Assembly: GCA_016464825.1 (NCBI GenBank)
Contig: JAEKNQ010000019.1
Coordinates: forward strand, 203,131 to 267,130
From: Candidatus Dormiibacter inghamiae
Lineage (GTDB): Bacteria > Chloroflexota > Dormibacteria > Dormibacterales > Dormibacteraceae
DNA length: 64,000 nucleotides
Direction: 5' to 3'
Made by a program: the position numbers and the translations under genes. Below are positions 1 to 7,845 of the stretch, in pieces. The first letter of the stretch is position 1; each line of letters starts with the position of its first letter. The notes under the pieces were generated by a model. That model was not told the DNA's origin and did no database searches. It was given only the letters and a program-made list of their open reading frames with translations.

Positions 1-713
1 GTGGCGAATATCCCGAAAGTCCCCGCGTGACCGACATGCTTGGCGTTCTCGAAGCTGGAGATGGCGTCGTGGTAGACCAGCAACACCAGCGCCGCGCCGA
101 CGAACGCGCCGGCCACCTGGGCAAGCCAGTAGATCGGCAGCTTGGACCAGGGCGAGTCACCACGAAGAGTGAAGGCGAGGGTGACTGCAGGATTAATGTG
201 GGCACCGGTCACACCACCGGCCACGTAGACGCCGAAGGTCACCGCCAGGGCCCAACCCCAGGTGATCAGGAGCCAGTCGCCGGCGGAGAGAAAGTTGTTG
301 GCGCCACGGCCCGACTGGTTCAACGCGGCGACCGCTACTGCGACTACGCCGTCGCCAAACGCGATCAGGCAGAGCGTGCCGAAGAACTCGGCCAGCGCAT
401 CGCCGAAGATGCCGCTGAGGAGCCCGCCGGGTGCGTGCGTGGCCCGACCCGCCGATCGCACTCCTGCCTCATCGACGGATGCCGCCGCTGCCCGCCCGGG
501 CGGCACCTCAAGCTCGGACGATCTCGCCCCCACGTCTCCCGCGAGTGGCTCGCGCTGCTCGCCAGGCGTGCCTCCCAGATGCCCAGCGGGTGGCTCGCCG
601 GTGGTGGCAGGCTCGGCGCCCACGTCCGGGAGTGACTCCGGCCGCTCGCCTGGTGTGCCTCCCAAGTGCCCGGCGAGTGGTTCGTCCCGCTCGATCTTGC
701 CGCGTTCGTCCAT
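1..713 (-). CDS. MIP-family aquaporin/glycerol facilitator, 3' end cut by window
   Basis: Membrane channel of the major intrinsic protein family for water or small uncharged solutes such as glycerol. The reverse-strand reading carries the first half-channel signature GAHINPAVT near residue 170, preceded by helix-like stretches such as ALAVTFGVYVAGG. The second NPA box would lie beyond position 1, so the substrate class cannot be judged. The ATG at 713 follows a strong ribosome site (GGGAGG) and the frame is open from there to the window edge. Unusually, about 95 hydrophilic residues rich in Pro, Gly, Glu and Ala precede the first membrane helix and contain a repeated AGHLGGTPGE unit; most aquaporins have only a short N-terminus. 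Family is confident; the extension's role is unknown. Confidence 0.85.
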   Translation of the reverse strand, partial: MDERGKIERDEPLAGHLGGTPGERPESLPDVGAEPATTGEPPAGHLGGTPGEQREPLAGDVGARSSELEVPPGRAAAASVDEAGVRSAGRATHAPGGLLSGIFGDALAEFFGTLCLIAFGDGVVAVAVAALNQSGRGANNFLSAGDWLLITWGWALAVTFGVYVAGGVTGAHINPAVTLAFTLRGDSPWSKLPIYWLAQVAGAFVGAALVLLVYHDAISSFENAKHVGHAGTFGIFA

Positions 714-781
714 CAGCAATCCTCCCTTACTTGATGTCGACCTGCACAGCTGCAGGCAAATCCGGTCTCTCCGTTCTAGGC

Positions 782-803
782 GTTGACACTAGTGCTTGTC
801 AAC
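782..803. promoter_or_regulatory. Perfect inverted repeat upstream of the aquaporin gene
   Basis: GTTGACA and TGTCAAC flank an 8-base spacer, forming a perfect 7-bp dyad about 70 bases upstream of the aquaporin start. The reverse strand of the dyad contains TTGACA, a consensus -35 hexamer, but no convincing -10 lies at the right distance. It could be an operator over a promoter or a simple hairpin. I cannot distinguish these. Confidence 0.35.
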
Positions 804-879
804 TCGGTCGCGCTCAAGATGGTGCTCGACGCTAACCGGGACACTAGCTGAAGTCCTGGATATTTATGCCACAGCCTTA

Positions 880-1652
880 GGCAGCATGCATGACCTCCTC
901 GAGCCAAGGTTGAAGGTGCGCCGAGAACTGGCCGGCGCCCGGCACGGCGCTGAGCGAGAACCACCGGGTACTGGCTCCCGACCTGCGCGGCCACGGGCGG
1001 GCCGGATCAACGATAGCAGCTCTACCTCGGGGCCTTGCTCTGCCAGGTGGCGGGCGCGCCGGCAATGGTGGCTGGTAAACTCGATGGGCGCCCTCATCTC
1101 CGTCCTGCAGGCGGCCCGGGAGTCGGCCGACCGTGTCAGCGCTGCTGCTCGTCGACCCAGCTCTCCCCTGGGCTGGGCGCCGGCGCTTCGACTACGCCGT
1201 TTGGGCCGCGTTTGGTTCCCTCCTGCTGCCCCGTGTGGCCGAGCGAGGTGTCCCTCTTAGGAGGCGGCGACTGGGTGCCGAGAGGAACGTCCGGAGTCAC
1301 TGGCCATGATCTGCGCCGATCCCGGCCGCGTGCGGCCAAAGGTCTTTCAAATGCACGTGGAGCTCTCGGAAAAGGAGAGCCGGGTGCCTGACTACAGCCG
1401 CTCGATTCTCAGGATGCTGGCCAGCCTCCGCTTCGACCCCAGCTATCGGACGCTCGAGTGCCCGGTCTGCATCCTCCGGGGCGATCGCGACTGGCGGGTT
1501 CCTGTCGCATTCTTGCTGGTCTGGGGCAGCGCTACGGCTGCCCGGTCGACGTGCTGCCCGGCGTCGGCCACGTGTCGATGCTGGAGGTGCCCGTACTCTG
1601 CAGCCAGACTGCTCTGAAGCGGCTGCCTAGGCCTCTCAACGCCGGTCGCTAG
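880..1652 (+). pseudogene. Decayed alpha/beta hydrolase
   Basis: Pieces of an alpha/beta-hydrolase fold protein read in order but in different frames. They include a strand ending in RVLAPDLRGHG, a nucleophile elbow that would read GNSMGA, a following LLLVDPALPW strand, a long middle piece starting MHVELSEKES, the acid-strand piece CPVCILRGDRDWRVPV, and the catalytic histidine region LPGVGHVSMLE. A single extra A near 1078 breaks the frame exactly inside the nucleophile elbow (GGT AAA CTC for GGT AAC TCG), and further frame changes occur near 1000, 1140 and 1500. The order of motifs is that of an intact hydrolase, so this is a recent pseudogene rather than chance similarity. The substrate cannot be inferred. 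Confidence 0.75.
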
Positions 1653-1691
1653 TAAAGGCAGCCTGGGACCGGTAGGCTGGGGCCAGGATTC

Positions 1692-2345
1692 GTGGCCGAA
1701 GAAGCAAAGCTCAGCGCACATCCCGCGACGCGGGTCACCCGCGGCCACGGCTTGCTGGAGGGCTTCCTGGCTCGCCAGCGCATGCGGCGGGCAGACCGTC
1801 TCATCTCGCCCGCACACCGTCGGGGCAGGATTCTGGACATCGGCTGCGGCACCTATCCCCTCTTCCTGAGCTTGGCCAAGTTCGGCGATCGCGTCGGCTT
1901 GGACCGCGTCTCCGCGGAGGTGCAAGCAGAGTGGGCGGCACACGGAGTGCGCCTCTTGGACCACGACGTGGAGCAGGATGCGCGGCTGCCCTATGCCAAC
2001 GAGTCATACGAGGTGGTGACCATGCTGGCTGTGTTCGAACACCTCTCAGACGACACACTGCTGAAGGTGCTGCGCGAGGTGCATCGCCTGCTCAAGCCGG
2101 GCGGTCAGTACATCATGACGACGCCAGCGCGCAGGACGTTTCACCTTCTCAACTGGATGGCCCGGGTGGGCCTGCTCAGCAGTGACGAGATCGCCGAACA
2201 CCACAGGACCTACGGTCACCAAGAGATCCGGGAGATCCTGGTCCAGGCCGGCTTTCCGACCGACTGCATTCGCCTCGGCTACTTCGAGCTGGGGCTCAAT
2301 AACTGGGCGGTGGCCACGAAACCAGCGAGCCTGACGCCGGCGTAG
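1692..2345 (+). CDS. Class I SAM-dependent methyltransferase
   Basis: A 217-residue protein with a Rossmann methyltransferase core. The SAM-binding glycine-rich loop reads ILDIGCGTYPLF near residues 47-58, an acidic strand end (VGLDRV) follows, and the later motif HRLLKPGGQYIMTTPA is typical of small-molecule or sugar methyltransferases. The start is GTG at 1692; there is no strong Shine-Dalgarno and upstream is pseudogene debris. It sits at the edge of the glycan island and may act on a sugar or lipid carrier there, but nothing in the sequence identifies the acceptor. Family assignment is strong, specific function unknown. Confidence 0.85.
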   Translation: MAEEAKLSAHPATRVTRGHGLLEGFLARQRMRRADRLISPAHRRGRILDIGCGTYPLFLSLAKFGDRVGLDRVSAEVQAEWAAHGVRLLDHDVEQDARLPYANESYEVVTMLAVFEHLSDDTLLKVLREVHRLLKPGGQYIMTTPARRTFHLLNWMARVGLLSSDEIAEHHRTYGHQEIREILVQAGFPTDCIRLGYFELGLNNWAVATKPASLTPA

Positions 2346-2410
2346 AGCCGCCAGGCGAAGGAGCGCTGGCGGCGCTGGTGCCGCCCGGGCTCTGCGGGTG
2401 GGACCGAGAG

Positions 2411-2650
2411 TCAAAGCACTCGTCCAACCAGCGGAGGCTTGGAGCGGCGGATAGCGGCGACGACAATGTCCATCCACACCGGAACGCCGACTTGCAGTCG
2501 GTGAAGCCTTCGCGACTCGGCGATCAAGCCAGCAATGCCGTGTGTCGTGAAGGCAGCAGCCCAACGATGGACAGACCGCCGGCAGACGCCCAGCCGGGAA
2601 ACAGCCGTCTCGACCCCTCGTCCTGGAAGAGCCGCACGCCCCGCGTTCGG
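2411..2650 (-). pseudogene. Remnant of an IS481-type transposase N-terminus
   Basis: The reverse strand encodes a helix-turn-helix stretch, LGVCRRSVHRWAAAF, followed by GIAGLIAESRR and then IRRSKPPLVGRVL. This order matches the N-terminal DNA-binding part of integrase-core transposases of the IS481 type, in which a 'GL.GL..RSRR' segment precedes 'R...P..G.R.L'. No DDE catalytic core follows, and the frame closes at 2411. Upstream on the same strand the reading frame runs into lepA and no longer looks like transposase. I see no terminal inverted repeats, so this is a decayed fragment. Confidence 0.5.
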
Positions 2651-2858
2651 GCGCCGTACATTGTCAAGCCTCGGCCGACCGTCGGCCTTGCTGGGGCGCC
2701 CGTTCTGGGTTGCCAAGAACACGAACCCAGGCCCCTCCTGATGGTGCTGCCGACGAAGATATCGCCGCGGGTCCGATGGAGCCGTGTTGTGGCTGGCGTT
2801 CGGCATGGACGGACCGTATCGCTGGCTGTGCCATATGAATCCAGGAATCTCAACTAGC

Positions 2859-4664
2859 ATGGAGCCGGTGCCGCAGTCCCTGACCCGCAACTTCTGCATC
2901 ATCGCGCACATCGACCACGGCAAGTCCACATTGGCGGACCGACTTCTGGAGAAGACGGGGGCCGTCAGCCGCAGGGAGCTCACCGATCAACATCTGGACA
3001 CACTGGATCTGGAACGCGAGCGCGGTATCACCATCAAGCTCCAGGCCGTGAGGATGAGCTACCAGGCCGCCGACCGACAGATTTACGAGCTGAATTTGAT
3101 TGACACTCCGGGCCATGTGGATTTTTCCTATGAAGTCTCGCGCTCGCTGGCCGCCTGTGAAGGCGCACTACTGGTGGTGGACGCCGCTCAGGGGATCGAG
3201 GCCCAAACGCTGGCCACCCTCTACCAAGCTGTGGAGGCGGACCTGCACATAGTCCCAGTGGTCAACAAGATCGACCTCGACGCCGCTCAACCGGATCTGG
3301 TGGCGGAGGAAGTCGTCCAGGTCACCGGTATCAAACGCGAAAACGTCATCTTCACCTCCGCCAAGCAGGGCATAGGCATCGACGACATCCTGGAGGCGAT
3401 CGTGTCGCAGGTGCCGGCGCCTGTTGGGGAACCAGCGAAGCCGCTGCGGGCGCTGGTCTTCGACTCTCACTACGACGCCTACAGGGGTGTCATCGTCTAT
3501 GTCCGAGTTGTCGACGGCGAGATCCGACCGGGCATGAAGGTGCGCATGATGAACACGGGATCTGTGCACGAGGTGGACGAGGTGGGTTGGTTCACTCCCG
3601 GCATGCACGCCGGCCGGGTGCTGACGACGGGCGAGGTGGGCTACTTGACAGCCGCCATTAAGAATGTCAACTCAGCTCGGGTCGGCGATACTGTCACTGA
3701 CGAGCGCCACCCCGCCGGGGGACCGCTGCCCGGCTACCGGGCGGTGAAGCCAATGGTCTACGCCGGGATTTTCCCGACGGAGTCTGACGGCTACCAGGAC
3801 TTGAAGGAGGCGCTGGATAAGTTCCAGCTGAACGACGCGTCTTTAGTCTTCGCGGCGGAGAACTCCGCTGCTCTGGGCTTCGGTTTCCGCTGCGGTTTTC
3901 TCGGTCTGCTCCACATGGAGATCGTGCAGGAGAGGCTGGAGCGCGAGTTCAATCTGGATCTCATCACGACCGCACCGACAGTGGAATATCGGGTCTACCT
4001 GAAAAAGGGCGGGATGCAGGTGGTCGACAACCCGGCACACCTGCCTGACCCGACAGCGATTGAGTACCTGGAGGAACCGTTCGTCCGCGCTTCGGTGATG
4101 ACGCCAAGCCAGTTCGTGGGCGCGATGATGGAGCTCTGCCAGGAGCGGCGGGGTCAGTTCAAGAACCTTGAGCACCAGGTGGGTGAAAGGGTGCTGCTGG
4201 ATTATCAGCTGCCGCTGGGCGAGATCATCCACGATTTCTACGACCAGCTGAAGTCGCGTTCGCGAGGTTACGCATCGCTCGACTACGAGCTAAGCGGATT
4301 CCGGCGCGGCGATCTGGTCAAGCTGGACCTGCTCGTGGCGGGCGAGCCGGTGGATGCGCTGTCAATGATCGTTGACCGCGCGAAGGCCGCCCAGCACGGT
4401 CGCCGGCTGACCGAGAAGCTGAAAACGATCATCCCCCGCCAGCTCTTCGAGGTGCCGATTCAGGCAGCGATCGGGGGCAAGGTCGTAGCTCGAGAGACGG
4501 TCTCGGCTCAACGCAAGGATGTGACCGCCAAGTGCTACGGCGGCGACATCAGCCGCAAGCGAAAGCTGCTCGAGAAGCAGAAGGAAGGAAAGAAGCGCAT
4601 GAAACGCGTGGGCAGCGTGGAGATTCCGCAGGAGGCCTTCATGGCGGTCCTGTCGCTGGACTAA
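2859..4664 (+). CDS. lepA: Elongation factor 4 (back-translocating GTPase LepA)
   Basis: A 601-residue ribosome-associated GTPase that remodels stalled or mis-translocated ribosomes. G1 is AHIDHGKST at residues 16-24, the effector region GITIK at 56-60, G3 DTPGH at 82-86 and G4 NKID near 136. The C-terminal LepA-specific domain is present, including the lysine-rich end [18 protein letters not shown] place the start at ATG 2859 because it gives the usual short N-terminus before [12 protein letters not shown]; in-frame starts at 2784 and 2835 would add 25 or 8 atypical residues. Length equals the family norm. It stands alone here rather than beside hemW, which is at 31 kb. Confidence 0.97.
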   Translation: MEPVPQSLTRNFCIIAHIDHGKSTLADRLLEKTGAVSRRELTDQHLDTLDLERERGITIKLQAVRMSYQAADRQIYELNLIDTPGHVDFSYEVSRSLAACEGALLVVDAAQGIEAQTLATLYQAVEADLHIVPVVNKIDLDAAQPDLVAEEVVQVTGIKRENVIFTSAKQGIGIDDILEAIVSQVPAPVGEPAKPLRALVFDSHYDAYRGVIVYVRVVDGEIRPGMKVRMMNTGSVHEVDEVGWFTPGMHAGRVLTTGEVGYLTAAIKNVNSARVGDTVTDERHPAGGPLPGYRAVKPMVYAGIFPTESDGYQDLKEALDKFQLNDASLVFAAENSAALGFGFRCGFLGLLHMEIVQERLEREFNLDLITTAPTVEYRVYLKKGGMQVVDNPAHLPDPTAIEYLEEPFVRASVMTPSQFVGAMMELCQERRGQFKNLEHQVGERVLLDYQLPLGEIIHDFYDQLKSRSRGYASLDYELSGFRRGDLVKLDLLVAGEPVDALSMIVDRAKAAQHGRRLTEKLKTIIPRQLFEVPIQAAIGGKVVARETVSAQRKDVTAKCYGGDISRKRKLLEKQKEGKKRMKRVGSVEIPQEAFMAVLSLD

Positions 4665-4799
4665 GAATCGAGCTAGGCGGTTGGCTGCCTGCGACCTTTA
4701 CGACGCGGTGCTGCTCGGCCTCGGAATGTCGTTCTACCGCGAGTTATAGGAAGACCAGCCCCACGGCCGCGCGCCGGCAATGTCGGCGGCCGGTTGAAT

Positions 4800-4819
4800 C
4801 GGGGAGTTCCGGCTCCCCG
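4800..4819 (+). terminator. Hairpin downstream of lepA
   Basis: CGGGGAG-TTCCGG-CTCCCCG forms a perfect 7-bp GC-rich stem 135 bases after the lepA stop. No T-tract follows, so intrinsic termination is uncertain. The rest of the gap 4665-4891 shows no convincing gene. Confidence 0.35.
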
Positions 4820-4891
4820 CCCAGCGTCCAGTGCTGACCGGAGGTTGAAAGAGCTGGGCGGAAAAGGAAGACGGTTAGGATTGGCAGCAAC

Positions 4892-5437
4892 ATGGAGCCC
4901 ACCGATCAACGGCCGGCTGGCAGGCCCCAGCTGGAGGGAACGCAAGCGGCCGAAGCGCCCCCGGTGCTGATCGGTGCGGACATCGACGCGACGGCGTTGG
5001 TCAATGAGATCAAGGCCGACGTGCAGCGCAAGGCGGAGCAGGGGCTATATCCGCCCGACCTCCTGACCGAGCTCAAAGCCGGCTCAGACCCGGTCCTGGC
5101 CGCGGCCCTGGACGTTCAAGATGCCGCCGGCTTCTCGACCGTAGTTCCCGTCACCCGGCCGGTCCGGGCCAGCCTGCGGTACGTCGCTCCCAGCGTCGTT
5201 CTGTTCAAGCGCCTAACGACTAAAGGCCTTGGTTGGTACACCAAGTGGATGGTCGAACAGACTCATCATTTCGCAACGGCGTCCGCCGCCGCGACATCGG
5301 CCATCGCGGAGCGGCTTGCCAGGCACGACGAGGAGTTGGCACGCGGCAGGCAACGCCACCAGGCACTGGAACGCCGGGTCGAGAGTTTGGAGGCAAGGCT
5401 GGCCCATCCAGGGTCGACGGACGATATAGGCGGATAG
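4892..5437 (+). CDS. Glycan-locus protein with amphipathic N-terminal domain shared with a methyltransferase
   Basis: A 181-residue soluble protein of unknown activity. Residues 27-54 (IGADIDATALVNEIKADV, then a YPPDLL motif) match in order and spacing the N-terminus of the methyltransferase at 11483-12628 (IDVTALMREVEAEV, then YPPELM). A second shared block follows (VLFKRLTTKGLGWYTKWMVEQ against VTLVKRSMAWMLRWYTAEL), and the C-terminus, residues 128-172, is a likely coiled coil rich in Ala, Glu and Arg. The catalytic domain of the relative is absent. I infer a scaffold or membrane-association module of the glycan machinery, or a truncated paralogue. ATG 4892 is preceded by AGGA. Confidence 0.7.
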   Translation: MEPTDQRPAGRPQLEGTQAAEAPPVLIGADIDATALVNEIKADVQRKAEQGLYPPDLLTELKAGSDPVLAAALDVQDAAGFSTVVPVTRPVRASLRYVAPSVVLFKRLTTKGLGWYTKWMVEQTHHFATASAAATSAIAERLARHDEELARGRQRHQALERRVESLEARLAHPGSTDDIGG

Positions 5438-5532
5438 GCCCTGATCGGGCGCGAGCCGAGGCCGGGTGGTTGGCCGGGAGCTGGCATGTGATTGATGGGC
5501 GTCCCCGAACAGACGTCTGCCCGTCCCTGCGA

Positions 5533-5814
5533 ATGCCGTTGGTCACTCCAGGCTATCACGAGAGAGTGCTCGGCGGAGCGGAGCTACGCCCCCGCCGGTG
5601 ACGTCGGCCAGTATCTCTGCCGGGAGGCCAACGTCTGCCTCTGGTTCGCGAATTGTCCCGAGTTCGAGGCTATTCTCGACCCTCTGCAGAATGACTCCAG
5701 TTGGTCACAAAACTGGGGGGCGGCTAGGCAAATGTGTTGGCGCGGTACACCTGGGAAGTGGTGTTGAGGCGCCTCCAAGCAGCCCTGGCTGATACCGGCG
5801 TACCAGGACTGTGA
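5533..5814 (+). pseudogene. Collapsed GT4 glycosyltransferase (internal deletion)
   Basis: Two ends of a GT4 glycosyltransferase lie almost adjacent. The N-terminal piece begins at ATG 5533 and reads LVTPGYHERVLGGAEL, the usual first strand and GGAE loop (compare VVPRLTDEIVGGAEL at 10239-11486). It stops within 25 codons. Immediately after, another frame reads GQYLCREANVCLWFANCPEFEAIL, and after a frameshift VLARYTWEVVLRRLQAAL, matching GGLWFSIYPEFEEVL and FVLREYSWPAVLSRLETAL at the C-terminus of the same paralogue. About 300 codons between the two are missing. The terminal TGA still overlaps the GTG of the next gene, a fossil of translational coupling. Confidence 0.75.
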
Positions 5815-6905
5815 GCGATGGGTTGGCTGTCGACCAGTTCGTCCCGGCTCTGTTGCCTCACGACGCGGTGGGCGCGCACACGCTGGAGAGCAGGCGCGCC
5901 TTCCGTGAAGCCGGCCTATCAACAACCATTTGGGCGCGCACAATCCACCACCAGTACGCCGGTGAGGCGCGACCGTACCGTCAGTTCGGCCGACTGGCAG
6001 CACGCTCGAGCCAGCGGCGGCTGCTGCTCTACCAGTCAGCCGCCATCTCCCATGGGATTGTGGACTACCTTTTGAAGCGCCCAGAGCCCAAGTCAATCAG
6101 TTATCACAACCTAACGCCGCCCGAGTTTTACGATCGCTTCTCTCCGAGCGTTGCGGCGGAACTGCGAGAGGCGGCTTTCGAACTAGCCAGGCTGGCGCCA
6201 CTCGTAAGGGTGGCGACCGCCGATTCGGAATTCAACGCGACCGACCTTAAGAAGCTGGGAGTGCCGGATGTCCGTGTGATCCCTCCTTACATAGCTGCCG
6301 GGGACCGGCTTCCGGTGGATCAAGCCGAGGTGACGCGTCTGCGCGCCGGCAAGCGGGGTCCCGCGCTACTCTTCGTCGGTCGCCTGGTCCCGAACAAGAA
6401 CCACCAGCAGCTGATCCGGCTGGTCGCGACCCTGCGAGCTGGCTGGAACGCCCACGCCAAGCTCTACCTGGTCGGCCCGGCCGGGCCGACGACCAACGCG
6501 GCCGACCTGCAGCGCTTAGCGACCCGGTTGGCACCTGCTGGTGTGATATTCATGGGCTCGGTCGGGGCAGCCCAGCTGCGGGCCCTCTACGAGGTCGCCG
6601 ACGTCTTTGTCTCCATGTCGGAACACGAAGGATTTGGCGTTCCACTCGTAGAGGCAATGCTGGCGCGTCTACCGGTGGTGGCCCTGGAACGTGGAGCGGT
6701 CGGGGAGACCCTCGGAGGCAGCGGGGTGCTCCTGCGCTCTTCCGAGCTCACATTTGCCGCGGCAATGGTGGCACGCGTGATCGAGGATGAAGCTCTTCGA
6801 AACCGGCTGATCGAGGGTCAGGTTCAGCGGGCAAGGGAGCTGCAAAGCGTTCCCCGTGATGACCTGCTCGTGGCGGCCGCGAGAGCGGCTGCAGTCGGCG
6901 CCTGA
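5811..6905 (+). CDS. GT4-family glycosyltransferase
   Basis: A 364-residue cytoplasmic glycosyltransferase with GT-B fold that likely adds a hexose from a nucleotide sugar onto a lipid-linked glycan. The C-terminal donor half carries LLFVGRLVPNKNH near residue 185 and SEHEGFGVPLVEAM near 268, the E-x7-E signature of GT4 enzymes. The N-terminal half (FVPALLPHDAVGAHTLESR) parallels the first 40 residues of the protein at 9130-10230, so the two are paralogues. GTG 5811 overlaps the stop of the preceding pseudogene by 4 bp. No membrane segment is visible. The sugar and linkage cannot be inferred. Confidence 0.9.
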   Translation: MSDGLAVDQFVPALLPHDAVGAHTLESRRAFREAGLSTTIWARTIHHQYAGEARPYRQFGRLAARSSQRRLLLYQSAAISHGIVDYLLKRPEPKSISYHNLTPPEFYDRFSPSVAAELREAAFELARLAPLVRVATADSEFNATDLKKLGVPDVRVIPPYIAAGDRLPVDQAEVTRLRAGKRGPALLFVGRLVPNKNHQQLIRLVATLRAGWNAHAKLYLVGPAGPTTNAADLQRLATRLAPAGVIFMGSVGAAQLRALYEVADVFVSMSEHEGFGVPLVEAMLARLPVVALERGAVGETLGGSGVLLRSSELTFAAAMVARVIEDEALRNRLIEGQVQRARELQSVPRDDLLVAAARAAAVGA

Positions 6906-7023
6906 TTGCAACATAGTCGGCAGATTGGCATGGTCAGTTCGCGGCAATTCTTCATTCTGCTCGCGTAGGACCTATTAAGGAACCCAGACCAATCTCAGAT
7001 CGGACCGGTATCATCAGCGCCGG

Positions 7024-7845
7024 ATGGCCACCACAGTAATCAGGAGTACGCGGCGACGCCCCGGGCTGGTTGCCGAGTTGAGATCGATGGTACGCCACCG
7101 CGACCTGCTCTGGCTGCTCACTCGGAAAGATCTTCGCCTCAAGTACAAGGGAACGGCACTGGGTTTTTTGTGGTCACTGCTGAACCCACTGCTCCTGATG
7201 CTTGTATATTCTTTCGTCTTCACCATCATCGCCCGCTTTCCGGTGCCGCGATATCCGGTGTTCCTGCTTGCCGGCATTCTGCCGTGGAACACCTTTGCGA
7301 TCGCGACCTCCTCAGCGGCGACGACCATCATTGGCAACGGCAACCTCATCCGGCGGGTTCGGTTCCCGCGCGAGTTCCTGCCTTTGGCCTCGGTGCTCTC
7401 CAGCGCAGTGAACTTGACCCTCAGTCTCGGCATTCTGCTGGTATTCGCTCTCTACTTTCACCAGCCGCTAGGCCTCCCTTTGCTGGCACTGCCGATGCTT
7501 CTTGTCTTCCAGATGATCTTCACGGCTGGCGTGGCTTTGATCCTCGCTGCTGTCACGGTTTACCTGCGGGATGTCGAGAACCTGGTCGGCGTGTTCCTTA
7601 CTGTGATGTTCTTTCTCACGCCGATCCTGTACCCACTCACGGCGCTGGGTGGACACAAGTCCGCTTATTTCGTCCGGCTGAACCCTATGGCCTGGCTGAT
7701 CACTGATTACCAGGCGATCTGGCACGAGAACCGCTGGCCCGACCCCATACAGACGGCCGCGTTCGGGATTCTTTCCGGTGTCATGCTGATGGGCGGGTGG
7801 CTGCTTTTCCGGCGACTCGAGCAGCGCTTCGCCGAGGAGGTCTAG
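7024..7845 (+). CDS. ABC-2 type polysaccharide export permease (Wzm-like)
   Basis: A 273-residue inner-membrane permease with about six membrane segments, forming the channel half of an ABC exporter for lipid-linked O-antigen-like, capsular or teichoic polymers. A cytoplasmic N-terminus (LLWLLTRKDLRLKYKGTALG) is typical of this family, as is the NPMAWLITDYQAI segment near residue 220. Its stop TAG shares one base with the GTG of the ATPase gene downstream, so the two form one transcription unit with coupled translation. The ATG at 7024 has no clear ribosome site; 118 bases separate it from the upstream glycosyltransferase. Wzm assignment is by family and context. Confidence 0.92.
   Translation: MATTVIRSTRRRPGLVAELRSMVRHRDLLWLLTRKDLRLKYKGTALGFLWSLLNPLLLMLVYSFVFTIIARFPVPRYPVFLLAGILPWNTFAIATSSAATTIIGNGNLIRRVRFPREFLPLASVLSSAVNLTLSLGILLVFALYFHQPLGLPLLALPMLLVFQMIFTAGVALILAAVTVYLRDVENLVGVFLTVMFFLTPILYPLTALGGHKSAYFVRLNPMAWLITDYQAIWHENRWPDPIQTAAFGILSGVMLMGGWLLFRRLEQRFAEEV

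Noticed and set aside
2535..2741. Plus-strand small frames upstream of lepA
   Set aside because: No ribosome sites, Arg/Pro-rich composition typical of random high-GC frames; the reverse strand shows the transposase remnant instead.
4690..4750. Short frame reading CDLYDAVLLGLGMSFYREL just after lepA
   Set aside because: Protein-like, but it has no start, no ribosome site and no upstream continuation; could be a gene scrap or chance.
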